Shown here: in pieces, positions 19,103 to 26,942 of the stretch
Position numbering within the stretch: position 1 is the stretch's first letter
Layout of the letters: each line of letters opens with the position of its first letter
From: Burkholderiales bacterium RIFCSPLOWO2_12_FULL_61_40
Lineage (GTDB): Bacteria > Pseudomonadota > Gammaproteobacteria > Burkholderiales > Burkholderiaceae_C
NCBI GenBank assembly: GCA_001770935.1
Contig: MESI01000094.1
Span: 33,304-97,303, forward strand
DNA length: 64,000 bases
Direction of reading: 5' to 3'
Notes under the pieces: generated by a model
What the model saw: only the letters and a program-made list of their open reading frames with translations
What the model was told of the DNA's origin: nothing
Databases searched by the model: none
Translations under genes and position numbers: made by a program

Positions 19103-20143
19103 ATGCACGACATTGTTCAAGACTACTACGGCCGCCAACTGCAACATTCCGACGACCTGAAAACCAGCGCTTGCTGCGACATCAGCCAGGTGCCGGTTTG
19201 GCTCAAGCCGCTGCTGGCGCGGATTCACCCCGAGGTGCAGGCGCGGTATTACGGCTGCGGCCTGGTCTGCCCGCCCCTGCTGCAAGGCCTGCGGGTGCTC
19301 GACCTCGGCTGCGGCTCGGGGCGCGATGTCTATGCACTGGCGCAGCTGGTGGGCCCGGCGGGCGAGGTGGTGGGGGTGGACATGACCGATGGGCAGCTGG
19401 CCGTGGCCCAGCGGCACCGCGCCTTCCACGCCCAGGCCTTTGGGTACGCCAATGTGCGCTTTGTGCAGGGCTACATCGAACGCCTGGACGCATTGGACCT
19501 GGAGCCCGGAAGTTTTGATGTGATTGTGTCCAACTGCGTGGTCAACCTGTCGCCCGACAAGGACGCCGTGCTGCGCGGCGTGCAGCGCCTGCTGAAACCC
19601 GGCGGCGAGTTTTTTTTCTCCGATGTGTACGCCGACCGGCGCGTGCCCAGCGCGGTGCGCAACGACCCGGTGCTCTACGGCGAATGCCTGGGCGGCGCGC
19701 TGTACTGGAACGACTTTCTGCGCCTGGCGCAGCGCCAGGGTTTTGCCGACCCGCGCCTGGTGGACGACCGGCCGCTGGCCATCACCGATCCCGAGCTGCT
19801 GGCGCGGGTGGGCAACTTGCACTTTTTCTCGGCCACCTACCGCTTGTTCAAACTGGCTGGGTTGGAGAGCGCGTGCGAAGACTACGGCCAGGCCGTGGTG
19901 TACCGTGGCAGCATCCCCGAGCACGCCGACCGCCTGGTGCTGGACAAGCACCACAGCATAGCGACCGGCCGCGTCTTCCCGGTGTGCGGCAACACCTGGC
20001 GCATGCTGCACGAGACGCGTTTTGCGCCCCACTTCCAGTTCATCGGCGATTTCAGCCGCCACTACGGTCTCTTTGCAGGCTGTGGCGCCGCCAGCCCGTT
20101 CAGCACCGACACCAGCGCCCAGGACAAGCAGGGCTGCTGCTGA
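19103..20143 (+). CDS. arsM: Arsenite S-adenosylmethionine methyltransferase ArsM
   Basis: A 346-residue SAM methyltransferase. Motif I is VLDLGCGSGRDVYALAQLVG, followed by GVDMTDGQL and SNCVVNLSPDKDAVL. Cysteines typical of ArsM are present: C24/C25, C52/C56 (YGCGLVCP), the one in SNCVVNLS and the one in GECLGGALYW; the chain ends GCC. ArsM makes methylated arsenicals from As(III). With ArsS in the same operon the likely flow is As(III) to dimethylarsenic to the dimethylarsinoyl adenosine precursor. A 29-base gap with GGAG separates it from the upstream gene. Confidence 0.92.
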   Translation: MHDIVQDYYGRQLQHSDDLKTSACCDISQVPVWLKPLLARIHPEVQARYYGCGLVCPPLLQGLRVLDLGCGSGRDVYALAQLVGPAGEVVGVDMTDGQLAVAQRHRAFHAQAFGYANVRFVQGYIERLDALDLEPGSFDVIVSNCVVNLSPDKDAVLRGVQRLLKPGGEFFFSDVYADRRVPSAVRNDPVLYGECLGGALYWNDFLRLAQRQGFADPRLVDDRPLAITDPELLARVGNLHFFSATYRLFKLAGLESACEDYGQAVVYRGSIPEHADRLVLDKHHSIATGRVFPVCGNTWRMLHETRFAPHFQFIGDFSRHYGLFAGCGAASPFSTDTSAQDKQGCC

Positions 20144-20167
20144 ACACACACACCGGGGAGACACACC

Positions 20168-21262
20168 GTGGAATGGCTGCTCTTTGCCACCGCCTTGCTG
20201 GTCGCTTTCAGCAACGGCGCGAACGACAACTTCAAAGGCTTTGCCACCGTCTGGGGCTCGGACACCCTGGCCTACCGCGAAGCACTCATCCTGGCCACGC
20301 TCGCCACGGTGGCGGGCAGCCTGGCCTCCTGGTTCCTGGCCGAATCGCTGGTGCAGCAGTTCACGGGCAAGGGGCTGGTGCCGGACGCCGTCGCCAGCAC
20401 CCCCCTGTTCATCATGGGCGTGGCCAGCGGCACCGCCGCCACAGTGCTGCTGGCGACCCGGCTGGGCCTGCCCGTCTCCACCACACACGCCCTGATCGGC
20501 GGCCTGATCGGCGCGGGCCTGGGCCAAAGCGGCGGTGCTGTGCATTTCGGCGCACTGGCCCAGACCTTTTTGCTGCCGCTGTTGCTCAGTCCGGTGTTGG
20601 CGGGCCTGCTGGGCTTGCTGGCCTACCGGCTGTTTCGCCTGGCGCCAGCGCACAAGGATTGCGCTTGTGTGCTGGCGCCGGAACCAATACGGCTACCGGC
20701 TGGCGACGCCACGCAGGTATTGCAGGTCTCGGCCCCCGGCCTGGTGTGGGCCCCCGCTGCCGCCTGTGACCGGCTTGCACCCGCAGTGCGGGTGTCGGTG
20801 CCGCGCAGCCTGGACCGTTTGCATGTGCTGTCGGCCATGTCGATCTGCTTTGCCCGCGGGGTCAACGACACGCCGAAGTTGACCGCCCTGCTGGTCGCCG
20901 CACAAGTGTTCAATACGCAGGCCTCCATCGCCCTGATTGGCATGGCGATGGCCCTGGGCGGGCTGATGTTTGCCAGGCGTGTGGCGCACACCATGGGCCA
21001 GCGCGTGGTGCGCATGGACCATGCCCAAGGCTTGGCCGCTAACCTGATCACGGCGGGTCTGGTGCTGTTAGCCAGCAAACTGGGCCTGCCGGTGTCCACC
21101 ACGCATGTTGCGGTGGGCTCCATTGCGGGTGTGGGCGCCAGCGCCAAGACGCTGAACTGGCCGGTACTGCGCAATGTCTTGCTGTCCTGGCTGGCCACTT
21201 TGCCACTGGCCTTGGCCCTTGCCTTCCTTGTCCTGCGGGTTTTGCGCGAAGCGGTTTCCTAA
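20168..21262 (+). CDS. PiT-family inorganic phosphate transporter
   Basis: A 364-residue membrane protein with the two inverted PiT signatures: FSNGANDNFKGFATVWGS near residue 15 and FARGVNDTPKLTALLVA near 225. Each is followed by a GLPVSTTHA(L/V) stretch. It starts at a GTG with GGGAGA upstream, 24 bases after arsM, so it probably shares the operon. PiT carriers also let arsenate in. Supplying substrate, or replacing phosphate lost to competition, are both possible reasons for its place here. Confidence 0.9.
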   Translation: MEWLLFATALLVAFSNGANDNFKGFATVWGSDTLAYREALILATLATVAGSLASWFLAESLVQQFTGKGLVPDAVASTPLFIMGVASGTAATVLLATRLGLPVSTTHALIGGLIGAGLGQSGGAVHFGALAQTFLLPLLLSPVLAGLLGLLAYRLFRLAPAHKDCACVLAPEPIRLPAGDATQVLQVSAPGLVWAPAAACDRLAPAVRVSVPRSLDRLHVLSAMSICFARGVNDTPKLTALLVAAQVFNTQASIALIGMAMALGGLMFARRVAHTMGQRVVRMDHAQGLAANLITAGLVLLASKLGLPVSTTHVAVGSIAGVGASAKTLNWPVLRNVLLSWLATLPLALALAFLVLRVLREAVS

Positions 21263-21288
21263 CAATGCTACGCCGCTGCCCTGAATGG

Positions 21289-22377
21289 CTACAACAGGCC
21301 CGGTAGAAAGCGGTAACGCACCCGCTGCGCATACAGCGCGTAGTCACCATCGACCCGGCGCAGGTGGTCTTCTTCGGTCAGCGCACGCATGGTGTAGATC
21401 AGCGTCCAGCCCAGCACCGAGCCCAGGGCCTGCAGACCCAGCCATAGCGACTGGCCGAACGCTGCAGCCACCAGTGGCGCCGAGCCGATCCACCAGGCCA
21501 TGTTTTTGCAGGTGTAGGCCGGGTGGCGCACCACGGCATAGGGTCCGCGTGCAACGATCCCGCGGTAGGTCAGGTTGCTGGCCTTCAAGCCAAGGGCCAC
21601 CGAAGCCGAGGCGTAGAGCGCCATCAGCAGCAACAGCAGCAGGTTCATCACCAGGTGCACGGTCGGGTTGTCGTACGTCGGGAACTCGCTTTTGTAGGAG
21701 CCCAGAATGGCGACGGTGACCTGGTTAAACGGCGGGTAGCAGACCATGGCGACGGCCCAGCCCAGCCAGGTCGGATCAACCGAGCGGATCTCGTTGCCCA
21801 GGCGCGGTGATTCGACCAGGTAGCCGACGGTGAACACCAGCACATCGACGAACAAAATGAGCTGCATGGCAAACCAGAAGCCATGGCGGTTGAAGACTTG
21901 CCCGAAATGCGCCCACAGCCCGCCGGTGGCCAGGATCGCCAGTGCGTGGACCCAGGCGCCCATGCAAAAATCCATCAGTGACACCACCATCATCGGTCCG
22001 AAGAAGCCCTTGAGCAGCGTGGCCAGCACGGCCAGCCGCTGCTCGGACGTGAGTCCCTGGCGCCATGTGGCCGCGGGCGCACGCAAAAAAGCCCATGCCA
22101 CCTGGAAAAAGCGCAGCGACTTCGATGGGCGAGGACTGCGCTCGGCCAGGTAATACAGTGCCAGCAGGACCGCGTACACCAAGGCCGCAGCCTGCAGGAA
22201 GTGGTCGCCGCGGAACAGCATCGACGGCGGGCCGTACAACTGGGTGAGCTGAACGGTGTTGTACGGCGAGCCCAGGTAGATGGCGCAGGCCAGCGCCACT
22301 AGTGCCGCCGATGCTGCCAGATTCATCACACGAAGTGCGGGCAAGGCCGGCCAGCGTGCAAAGGCCACAGAGTTCAT
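21289..22377 (-). CDS. Isoprenylcysteine carboxyl methyltransferase-like membrane protein
   Basis: A 362-residue membrane protein with about eight hydrophobic segments. The C-terminal ICMT/PEMT signature reads GPYAVVRHPAYTCKNMAWW and later ALTEEDHLRRVDGDYALYAQRVRYRFLPGLL. Such domains bind SAM at the membrane. The substrate is unknown. I chose the ATG at 22377 because AAGGG sits at good spacing; ATG 22383 is too close to it. It converges with the PiT gene and may be unrelated to the arsenic operon. Confidence 0.82.
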   Translation of the reverse strand: MNSVAFARWPALPALRVMNLAASAALVALACAIYLGSPYNTVQLTQLYGPPSMLFRGDHFLQAAALVYAVLLALYYLAERSPRPSKSLRFFQVAWAFLRAPAATWRQGLTSEQRLAVLATLLKGFFGPMMVVSLMDFCMGAWVHALAILATGGLWAHFGQVFNRHGFWFAMQLILFVDVLVFTVGYLVESPRLGNEIRSVDPTWLGWAVAMVCYPPFNQVTVAILGSYKSEFPTYDNPTVHLVMNLLLLLLMALYASASVALGLKASNLTYRGIVARGPYAVVRHPAYTCKNMAWWIGSAPLVAAAFGQSLWLGLQALGSVLGWTLIYTMRALTEEDHLRRVDGDYALYAQRVRYRFLPGLL

Positions 22378-22440
22378 TGGCATCACCCTTAAGGATTTTC
22401 AGCCCTCAATCGCGGCGTGGGGTTCGCTACGACCCTTCTG

Positions 22441-23190
22441 CTACGCGGCCAAGGTAGTGCCGTTTTTGCTGGAGGTGCGCCGGCGCATGAGGAAGCTTGC
22501 CACCACGGCACCCAGGCCGAGAAACACCAGACCGCTGGAATTGGGCTCGGGAACGGTGCCCGAGGCACCGCCGCTGGTGCTGCTGCTGCCCGAGGCACCG
22601 CCGCTGGTGCTGCTACTGCTTTGCAGCGTGATCGCCTCCGACACCAGGTCGCCAACCTTCTCGCCGCTGCTATCGACATAGCGCGCTTTGATGGAGGCTT
22701 CGTCGGCAAGGGTAAACAGAGTTCCGTTGTCCACGGTCACGTCGAAGATCCAGTCCAAGGTGCCCCCGATTGCAGTGCCTGGGCCACTGGCAATCCAATC
22801 AGCGCACTCGAATCCGGAACCACTGCCGTCGCAACCGATGGCGCTGATGCCTCCCGGTACCAGTGCCCAACTGGCCGTGCCGTCCGGTGCGCTAAAAAGC
22901 GTGGCGTCGAAGATCGAACTGGCGACCTTGATTGCCACCGCATCAATGGCCGTAGCCGTCGGTACCACACCGCCCACACCGCCCACACCTGAGGTGTCGA
23001 TGTTGAGTGTGATTCGGAAGGTCTCATGGGCCGCGTCCGTATCGGCCAGCGCCGTGCCGTCATACGACAGCGTGTAAATGCCGCCGTTGCAGGTGGGACA
23101 GTCAGGACCGATGGGGTCGGCCGCAGCGAACTGCGAAAGAACGGCGAGCCCCGCTGCTGTAATCCAAGATTTCCAAGATAGCGTTTTCAT
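22441..23190 (-). CDS. PEP-CTERM surface protein
   Basis: A 249-residue exported protein with a signal peptide (WITAAGLAVLSQFAAA, cut near residue 24). A secreted domain has a likely disulfide (CPTC) and a Ser/Gly linker made of two 10-residue repeats SSSTSGGASG. It ends in a PEP-CTERM sorting tail, VPEPNSSGLVFLGLGAVVAS-FLMRRR. Exosortase would cut after VPEP and release the protein to the surface or matrix. No exosortase gene is in the window. Upstream lie a sigma-54-like promoter and a perfect stem-loop. GGAG precedes the ATG at 23190. Confidence 0.92.
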   Translation of the reverse strand: MKTLSWKSWITAAGLAVLSQFAAADPIGPDCPTCNGGIYTLSYDGTALADTDAAHETFRITLNIDTSGVGGVGGVVPTATAIDAVAIKVASSIFDATLFSAPDGTASWALVPGGISAIGCDGSGSGFECADWIASGPGTAIGGTLDWIFDVTVDNGTLFTLADEASIKARYVDSSGEKVGDLVSEAITLQSSSSTSGGASGSSSTSGGASGTVPEPNSSGLVFLGLGAVVASFLMRRRTSSKNGTTLAA

Positions 23191-23218
23191 ACCAAACTCC
23201 TCTCCAAGAATTAACGAA

Positions 23219-23241
23219 CCTGCGTTCAAATTGAACGCAGG
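23219..23241 (-). promoter_or_regulatory. Perfect 11-bp stem-loop in the PEP-CTERM leader
   Basis: CCTGCGTTCAA and TTGAACGCAGG flank one base. It begins about where transcription from the sigma-54-like promoter should start, so it would form a 5'-terminal hairpin. No T-run follows, which argues against a terminator. Confidence 0.6.
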
Positions 23242-23251
23242 GCATCGTCAC

Positions 23252-23266
23252 GCAAGAGTTAGGCCA
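23252..23266 (-). promoter_or_regulatory. Sigma-54 (-24/-12) promoter candidate of the PEP-CTERM gene
   Basis: Minus strand TGGCCTAACTCTTGC holds the invariant GG and GC at the right distance (consensus TGGCAC-N5-TTGC). PEP-CTERM genes in floc-forming betaproteobacteria are known to depend on RpoN and PrsK/PrsR. Confidence 0.55.
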
Positions 23267-23378
23267 AATTCGCTAAGCTATTGAATCACAAGGATTTTCC
23301 TGTGGATGGCTAGGGGTTGCGGGGAGTGGTTGTAAAGGTTTTCGACACCGCGACTGGGAAGGGCATTCGGCAAAGGAC

Positions 23379-25184
23379 TCATCGGCTGACCTGGATTGTC
23401 GTTGCCGTTTGATTGCCCGCAGCGTCCCGGACCACGGCCTGGATCGTGTGGCTTCCGTGCGAAACCTTGCGGGTGTTCCAGTTGTAGGACAGGCTGGCAC
23501 CGGAGGCCGTGGCCCGCAGCCCGCCGTCGATGTAGAGTGACTGCCGGATGCCCGCAGCGCCAGCGTTGTCGCTGGCGCTCACTTTGACCGATACGGTGCC
23601 GGACACACGGGCGCCGCTGGCGGGGTTGGTGATCTGTACCGTGGGGGCGGTGGTGTCGGCCGCCACCGCGTTCGACACGCCGACCGACACCGCGCTCGAC
23701 GCCTTGCTGTTGCCGGCGGCATCAAAGGCGTAGGCCGCCAGGCTGGCGCTGCCGTTGGCAACCGTGCGGCTGTCCCAGCTGAATGCAAAGGGGCTGGACG
23801 TGTCAGTCGCCACGGTGCTGCCGTTGACGCGCAACTCCACCCTTGTGACGCCCACGTTGTCGCTGGCGCTGACATTGACCGCCACCACGCTGCTGACGCT
23901 GGCGCCCCCCGTCGGGGAGGTGATCGCCACGCTGGGCGCCTGGGTATCCGAGGTCGAGGCGGTGGCTGCAACCGCTGCGTTCACTGCAGCCGCCGCATTG
24001 ACCCGTCCATAGCCGTAGTAAGCGTCACGCCCGGCCGTCCCCAGGTCCACGGCCGTGGACGTCAGCAGGCTTTCGATCGTGGTGTTGGGCAGGTCGGGCC
24101 GCGCGGCCATCATCAAGGCCACGGTGCCCGCGGCGACCGGGCTGGCAAAGGAGGTGCCCCACCATTGGCCGTAGCCACCGCCGCGCGTCGTCGTCCAGAT
24201 GGTGGTGCCCGGGGCGGCGACGGTGACGAAATTGCCATAACTGGACCACGTGGTTTTGACGTCGGTCTGTTCGACCGCCGAGACCGAAATCATGGTGGTG
24301 CCCGGTGTGATGTTTTCGTTGATCCCGTTGTTGCCGGCCGCCACCACCACCAGGCCCCCCTTGTTCTTCATGTACTGCGCCGCCGTTTGCACCGTGCTGT
24401 TGCCAGGCACGCCGCCAAAACTGATGTTGGCGACCCGGGCGCCGTGGTCCGCCGCGTAGGCGAGTGCCTGCGCAATGCTGCTGCCCGTGGCGTTGCCGCT
24501 CAGGTCGCAGATGCGCATCGGCATGATGCGGGCTGCACCGGCCACGCCGGCCACGCCGACACTGTTGTTCATGCTGGCTGCAGCGGTGCCTGCCACCGCG
24601 GTGCCGTGGCCTGTCACGTCGGCGGTATTGCTGTTGTTGTCGTAGACGTTCCAGCCCGGCACGATGCGGGCGGCGAGGTCGGGGTGGCTGGCGTCGACCC
24701 CGGTGTCGAGCACCGCAATGACCACCCCAGTGCCCTGGGAACGGTCCCAGGCGGTTGTGGCGCCGATCTTCGCCAAATGCCACTCGCTGCCAAGGTAGGG
24801 GTCGTTGGGCACAAAGGCCGGTTTGACGATGGCATCCAACTCGGCAAATTTGAGATGGGGGTTGTGTTCGAGCTGGCTGAGCACGGCCTGCTCGGACATG
24901 CCGGGCGGCAGGTCAATGATGAAGAGGTCGGTTTTGCCGATGCGACGTGACTTGCCGCCATGCGGCTTGAGGATCTCCGCCAACTCGGTGTCCGGCAATC
25001 CGGCACGGGTTTGCACCACGAGCCGCCCCTTGACCCATTCGCTGGGCTGGGCGGCTTGCACCGTGCCCCAGGTCGATATGCCCATCATGAGCGTTGCAGC
25101 CAGGCACACGGCGTGGCGGGTGGAAAAAAGACGAGTTTTGCCAGACGAACGGCCGCTGTTGCGGCCTGTGAAAGTGGAGCCCAT
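23379..25184 (-). CDS. Secreted S8 subtilisin-like serine protease
   Basis: A 601-residue protease. A long signal peptide has its core near residues 25-45 (LAATLMMGISTWG). An I9-like propeptide (~46-130) is followed by the S8 catalytic domain. The triad is Asp in VIAVLDTGVDASHPDLA, His in DVTGHGTAVAGTAA and Ser in WWGTSFASPVAAG; the oxyanion Asn lies in VVAAGNNGINE. Two Ig-like modules, each starting with AP(S/T)V-I-(S/N)P and ending near DAAGN, fill residues ~400-600 and probably bind surface or matrix. Expression seems controlled by a c-di-GMP-I riboswitch and a start-codon hairpin. ATG 25184 has AAAGG upstream. Confidence 0.94.
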   Translation of the reverse strand: MGSTFTGRNSGRSSGKTRLFSTRHAVCLAATLMMGISTWGTVQAAQPSEWVKGRLVVQTRAGLPDTELAEILKPHGGKSRRIGKTDLFIIDLPPGMSEQAVLSQLEHNPHLKFAELDAIVKPAFVPNDPYLGSEWHLAKIGATTAWDRSQGTGVVIAVLDTGVDASHPDLAARIVPGWNVYDNNSNTADVTGHGTAVAGTAAASMNNSVGVAGVAGAARIMPMRICDLSGNATGSSIAQALAYAADHGARVANISFGGVPGNSTVQTAAQYMKNKGGLVVVAAGNNGINENITPGTTMISVSAVEQTDVKTTWSSYGNFVTVAAPGTTIWTTTRGGGYGQWWGTSFASPVAAGTVALMMAARPDLPNTTIESLLTSTAVDLGTAGRDAYYGYGRVNAAAAVNAAVAATASTSDTQAPSVAITSPTGGASVSSVVAVNVSASDNVGVTRVELRVNGSTVATDTSSPFAFSWDSRTVANGSASLAAYAFDAAGNSKASSAVSVGVSNAVAADTTAPTVQITNPASGARVSGTVSVKVSASDNAGAAGIRQSLYIDGGLRATASGASLSYNWNTRKVSHGSHTIQAVVRDAAGNQTATTIQVSR

Positions 25185-25216
25185 TGACGTTACCTTTTGT
25201 GAACCATGGGCTCCAC
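25174..25216 (-). promoter_or_regulatory. Start-codon hairpin (expression platform)
   Basis: On the minus strand GTGGAGCCCAT (25216-25206) is an exact complement of ATGGGCTCCAC (25184-25174), which contains the protease start codon. The 21-base loop holds the ribosome site AAAAGG. Folding would block translation. Confidence 0.75.
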
Positions 25217-25313
25217 CCCATCCTGCAGGTTCTACACAGACGTCTTCTCACAGCAGCGCGCGGCTACCGCTCCGGCGCACGACGCATCGTCGGTGCGAAC
25301 CGGTGTGTTGTCT

Positions 25314-25400
25314 GGCAGTCCTGCAGTCATGGGGCTTGCGCCCGTTAGACCGATGACTTTGCGTCCCGCGCTTTCGCGCGGTTTGCCCTTTGCAGATCAA
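25314..25400 (-). ncRNA. c-di-GMP-I (GEMM-I) riboswitch aptamer
   Basis: On the minus strand the aptamer shows GCAAAGGGCAAACC, then the stem CCGCGC-GAAA-GCGCGG with a GAAA tetraloop, then GACGCAAAG. The second stem follows (GTCAT...ATGAC with inner GGGC-GCAA-GCCC), then GCAGGACTGCC. Order and conserved bases fit the GEMM-I consensus closely. It lies ~130 bases before the protease start. The rest of 25185-25734 holds no gene I can support. Confidence 0.93.
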
Positions 25401-25734
25401 CTCTGCGGCGTGAGACAGTTGCTACTGCATCTTTCAGATGTGCCGGTTTTTTATTTGCTCACGGTGCTATTGTGGCCATCATGGCGGCTTCGGCATGGAA
25501 CAGTCTGGCATTGATGTGTAACGGTATGTATACCGCTATTGAACCGTCAGATGCCCCGAAAATACCCTGTCGGTGCAGGCACAGCGTTGTATGGGCGGAC
25601 TGTGCGGCGGTTACAGCCGGTCACAAATTCCGTGCAAGACCGGCATCGCCGTTGCGGTTTGTCAATGGGACGAGCTGAAACTTTTGGACACTTTGTCCCG
25701 AAAATATGAATTTGCGCTGTTCTTGGACACCGGT

Positions 25735-26934
25735 ATGCCGCGCAAACTCGGGCCATTGTGGTGCCGCAATCAGGGGGACATCACCGTGATCAATCCATAC
25801 GATGCCGAAATGGGCAACGCCGACAGTGCGGCACGCTTCAGGATGATGGCGCAGACCGCAGTCGACGCTATCGTCTCGGCCAATCCGGATGGCATTATTG
25901 TTTTTTGGAACGATGCCGCCGAGAAAATGTTTGGCTATAGCGCTGGTGCCGCCATTGGCCAGCCCCTCACCCTGCTGATGCCCGAACGCTACCGCCTGCC
26001 ACATCGGCAGGGTTTTGTTCGCTACATGCAAACCGGAGTGGCGCATTTGATTGGCGGAACAGTCGAGGTGCATGGCCTTACGCGCGAAGGCCACGAGTTT
26101 CCGATCGAACTTTCGCTGTCCGTCTGGAACGGTATTCACGGCCCGTGCTTTACCGCCATCATCCGCGATATCAGTGCTCGCAAGAAGATCGAACTGGCAC
26201 TTCAGCAAAAGACCGTCGAACTGGAAAAGGCAAATTCGGCCAAGGACAGCTTCCTGGCCAGCATGTCCCACGAATTGCGTACGCCCCTGAACGCCATTAT
26301 TGGTTTCACAGGAACTCTTTTGATGCAACTGCACGGCCCCCTGACACCCGAGCAGGTGACGAAACTCAGCACCATCCAGTCCAGCGCCAAGCATCTGCGC
26401 TCGCTGATCAACGACATTCTCAATGTGGCCGAGATCGACTCCGGTACGATGGAGCTTCATCCCGAGCCGATTTTTTGCAGTGACATCCTCGAAGAGGTGG
26501 CCGCCCGTCTGCGTCCGGCAGCCTTGAATAAAGGGCTGTTGTTCGAGGTGGCACCCATGCCGCAAGACATCCAGATACATACCGACCGGCGCATTCTCAG
26601 CCAGATCCTCAGCCATCTTGTCAACAACGCCATCAAGTACACCGAGCAAGGGCGTGTCGAAATTTGTTGTAACCGGCGCAAGGAACATGAGCACCACTAC
26701 GTTGACATCAGTATTTCGGACACCGGCATTGGAATCCGCCCTGAGGACCAGCGGCGGCTGTTCCAGGCCTTTACCCAAGTGGATACCTCCAGCACGCGCC
26801 GCCATGGGGGTGCCGGGCTGGGCTTGCACCTGTCCCGCAAGCTGGCGGCCCTGATCGGCGGTGTGATCAGCTTCCACAGTGAATTCGGACGTGGCAGCAC
26901 CTTCACCCTCACCCTGGAAGGGCAGGTACCCTGA
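25735..26934 (+). CDS. PAS-domain sensor histidine kinase
   Basis: A ~399-residue kinase. The PAS domain is at residues ~33-145 (AQTAVDAIVSANPDGIIVFWNDAAEKMFGYS). HisKA has the phospho-acceptor in FLASMSHELRTPLNAIIGF (~185). HATPase_c has the N-box HLVNNAIKYTEQG, G1 SISDTGIGI and G2 GGAGLGLHLSRKLA. No membrane segment or receiver domain is present, and no response regulator is adjacent, so it is an orphan soluble kinase. The start is uncertain: an in-frame GTG at 25573 would add 54 residues without clear homology, so the ATG at 25735 is preferred. Confidence 0.88.
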   Translation: MPRKLGPLWCRNQGDITVINPYDAEMGNADSAARFRMMAQTAVDAIVSANPDGIIVFWNDAAEKMFGYSAGAAIGQPLTLLMPERYRLPHRQGFVRYMQTGVAHLIGGTVEVHGLTREGHEFPIELSLSVWNGIHGPCFTAIIRDISARKKIELALQQKTVELEKANSAKDSFLASMSHELRTPLNAIIGFTGTLLMQLHGPLTPEQVTKLSTIQSSAKHLRSLINDILNVAEIDSGTMELHPEPIFCSDILEEVAARLRPAALNKGLLFEVAPMPQDIQIHTDRRILSQILSHLVNNAIKYTEQGRVEICCNRRKEHEHHYVDISISDTGIGIRPEDQRRLFQAFTQVDTSSTRRHGGAGLGLHLSRKLAALIGGVISFHSEFGRGSTFTLTLEGQVP

Positions 26935-26942
26935 AGCGGCAC

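Noticed and set aside
23219..23241. The perfect hairpin as a rho-independent terminator of the protease gene
   Set aside because: No T-run follows on the minus strand and it lies at the predicted start of the next transcript.
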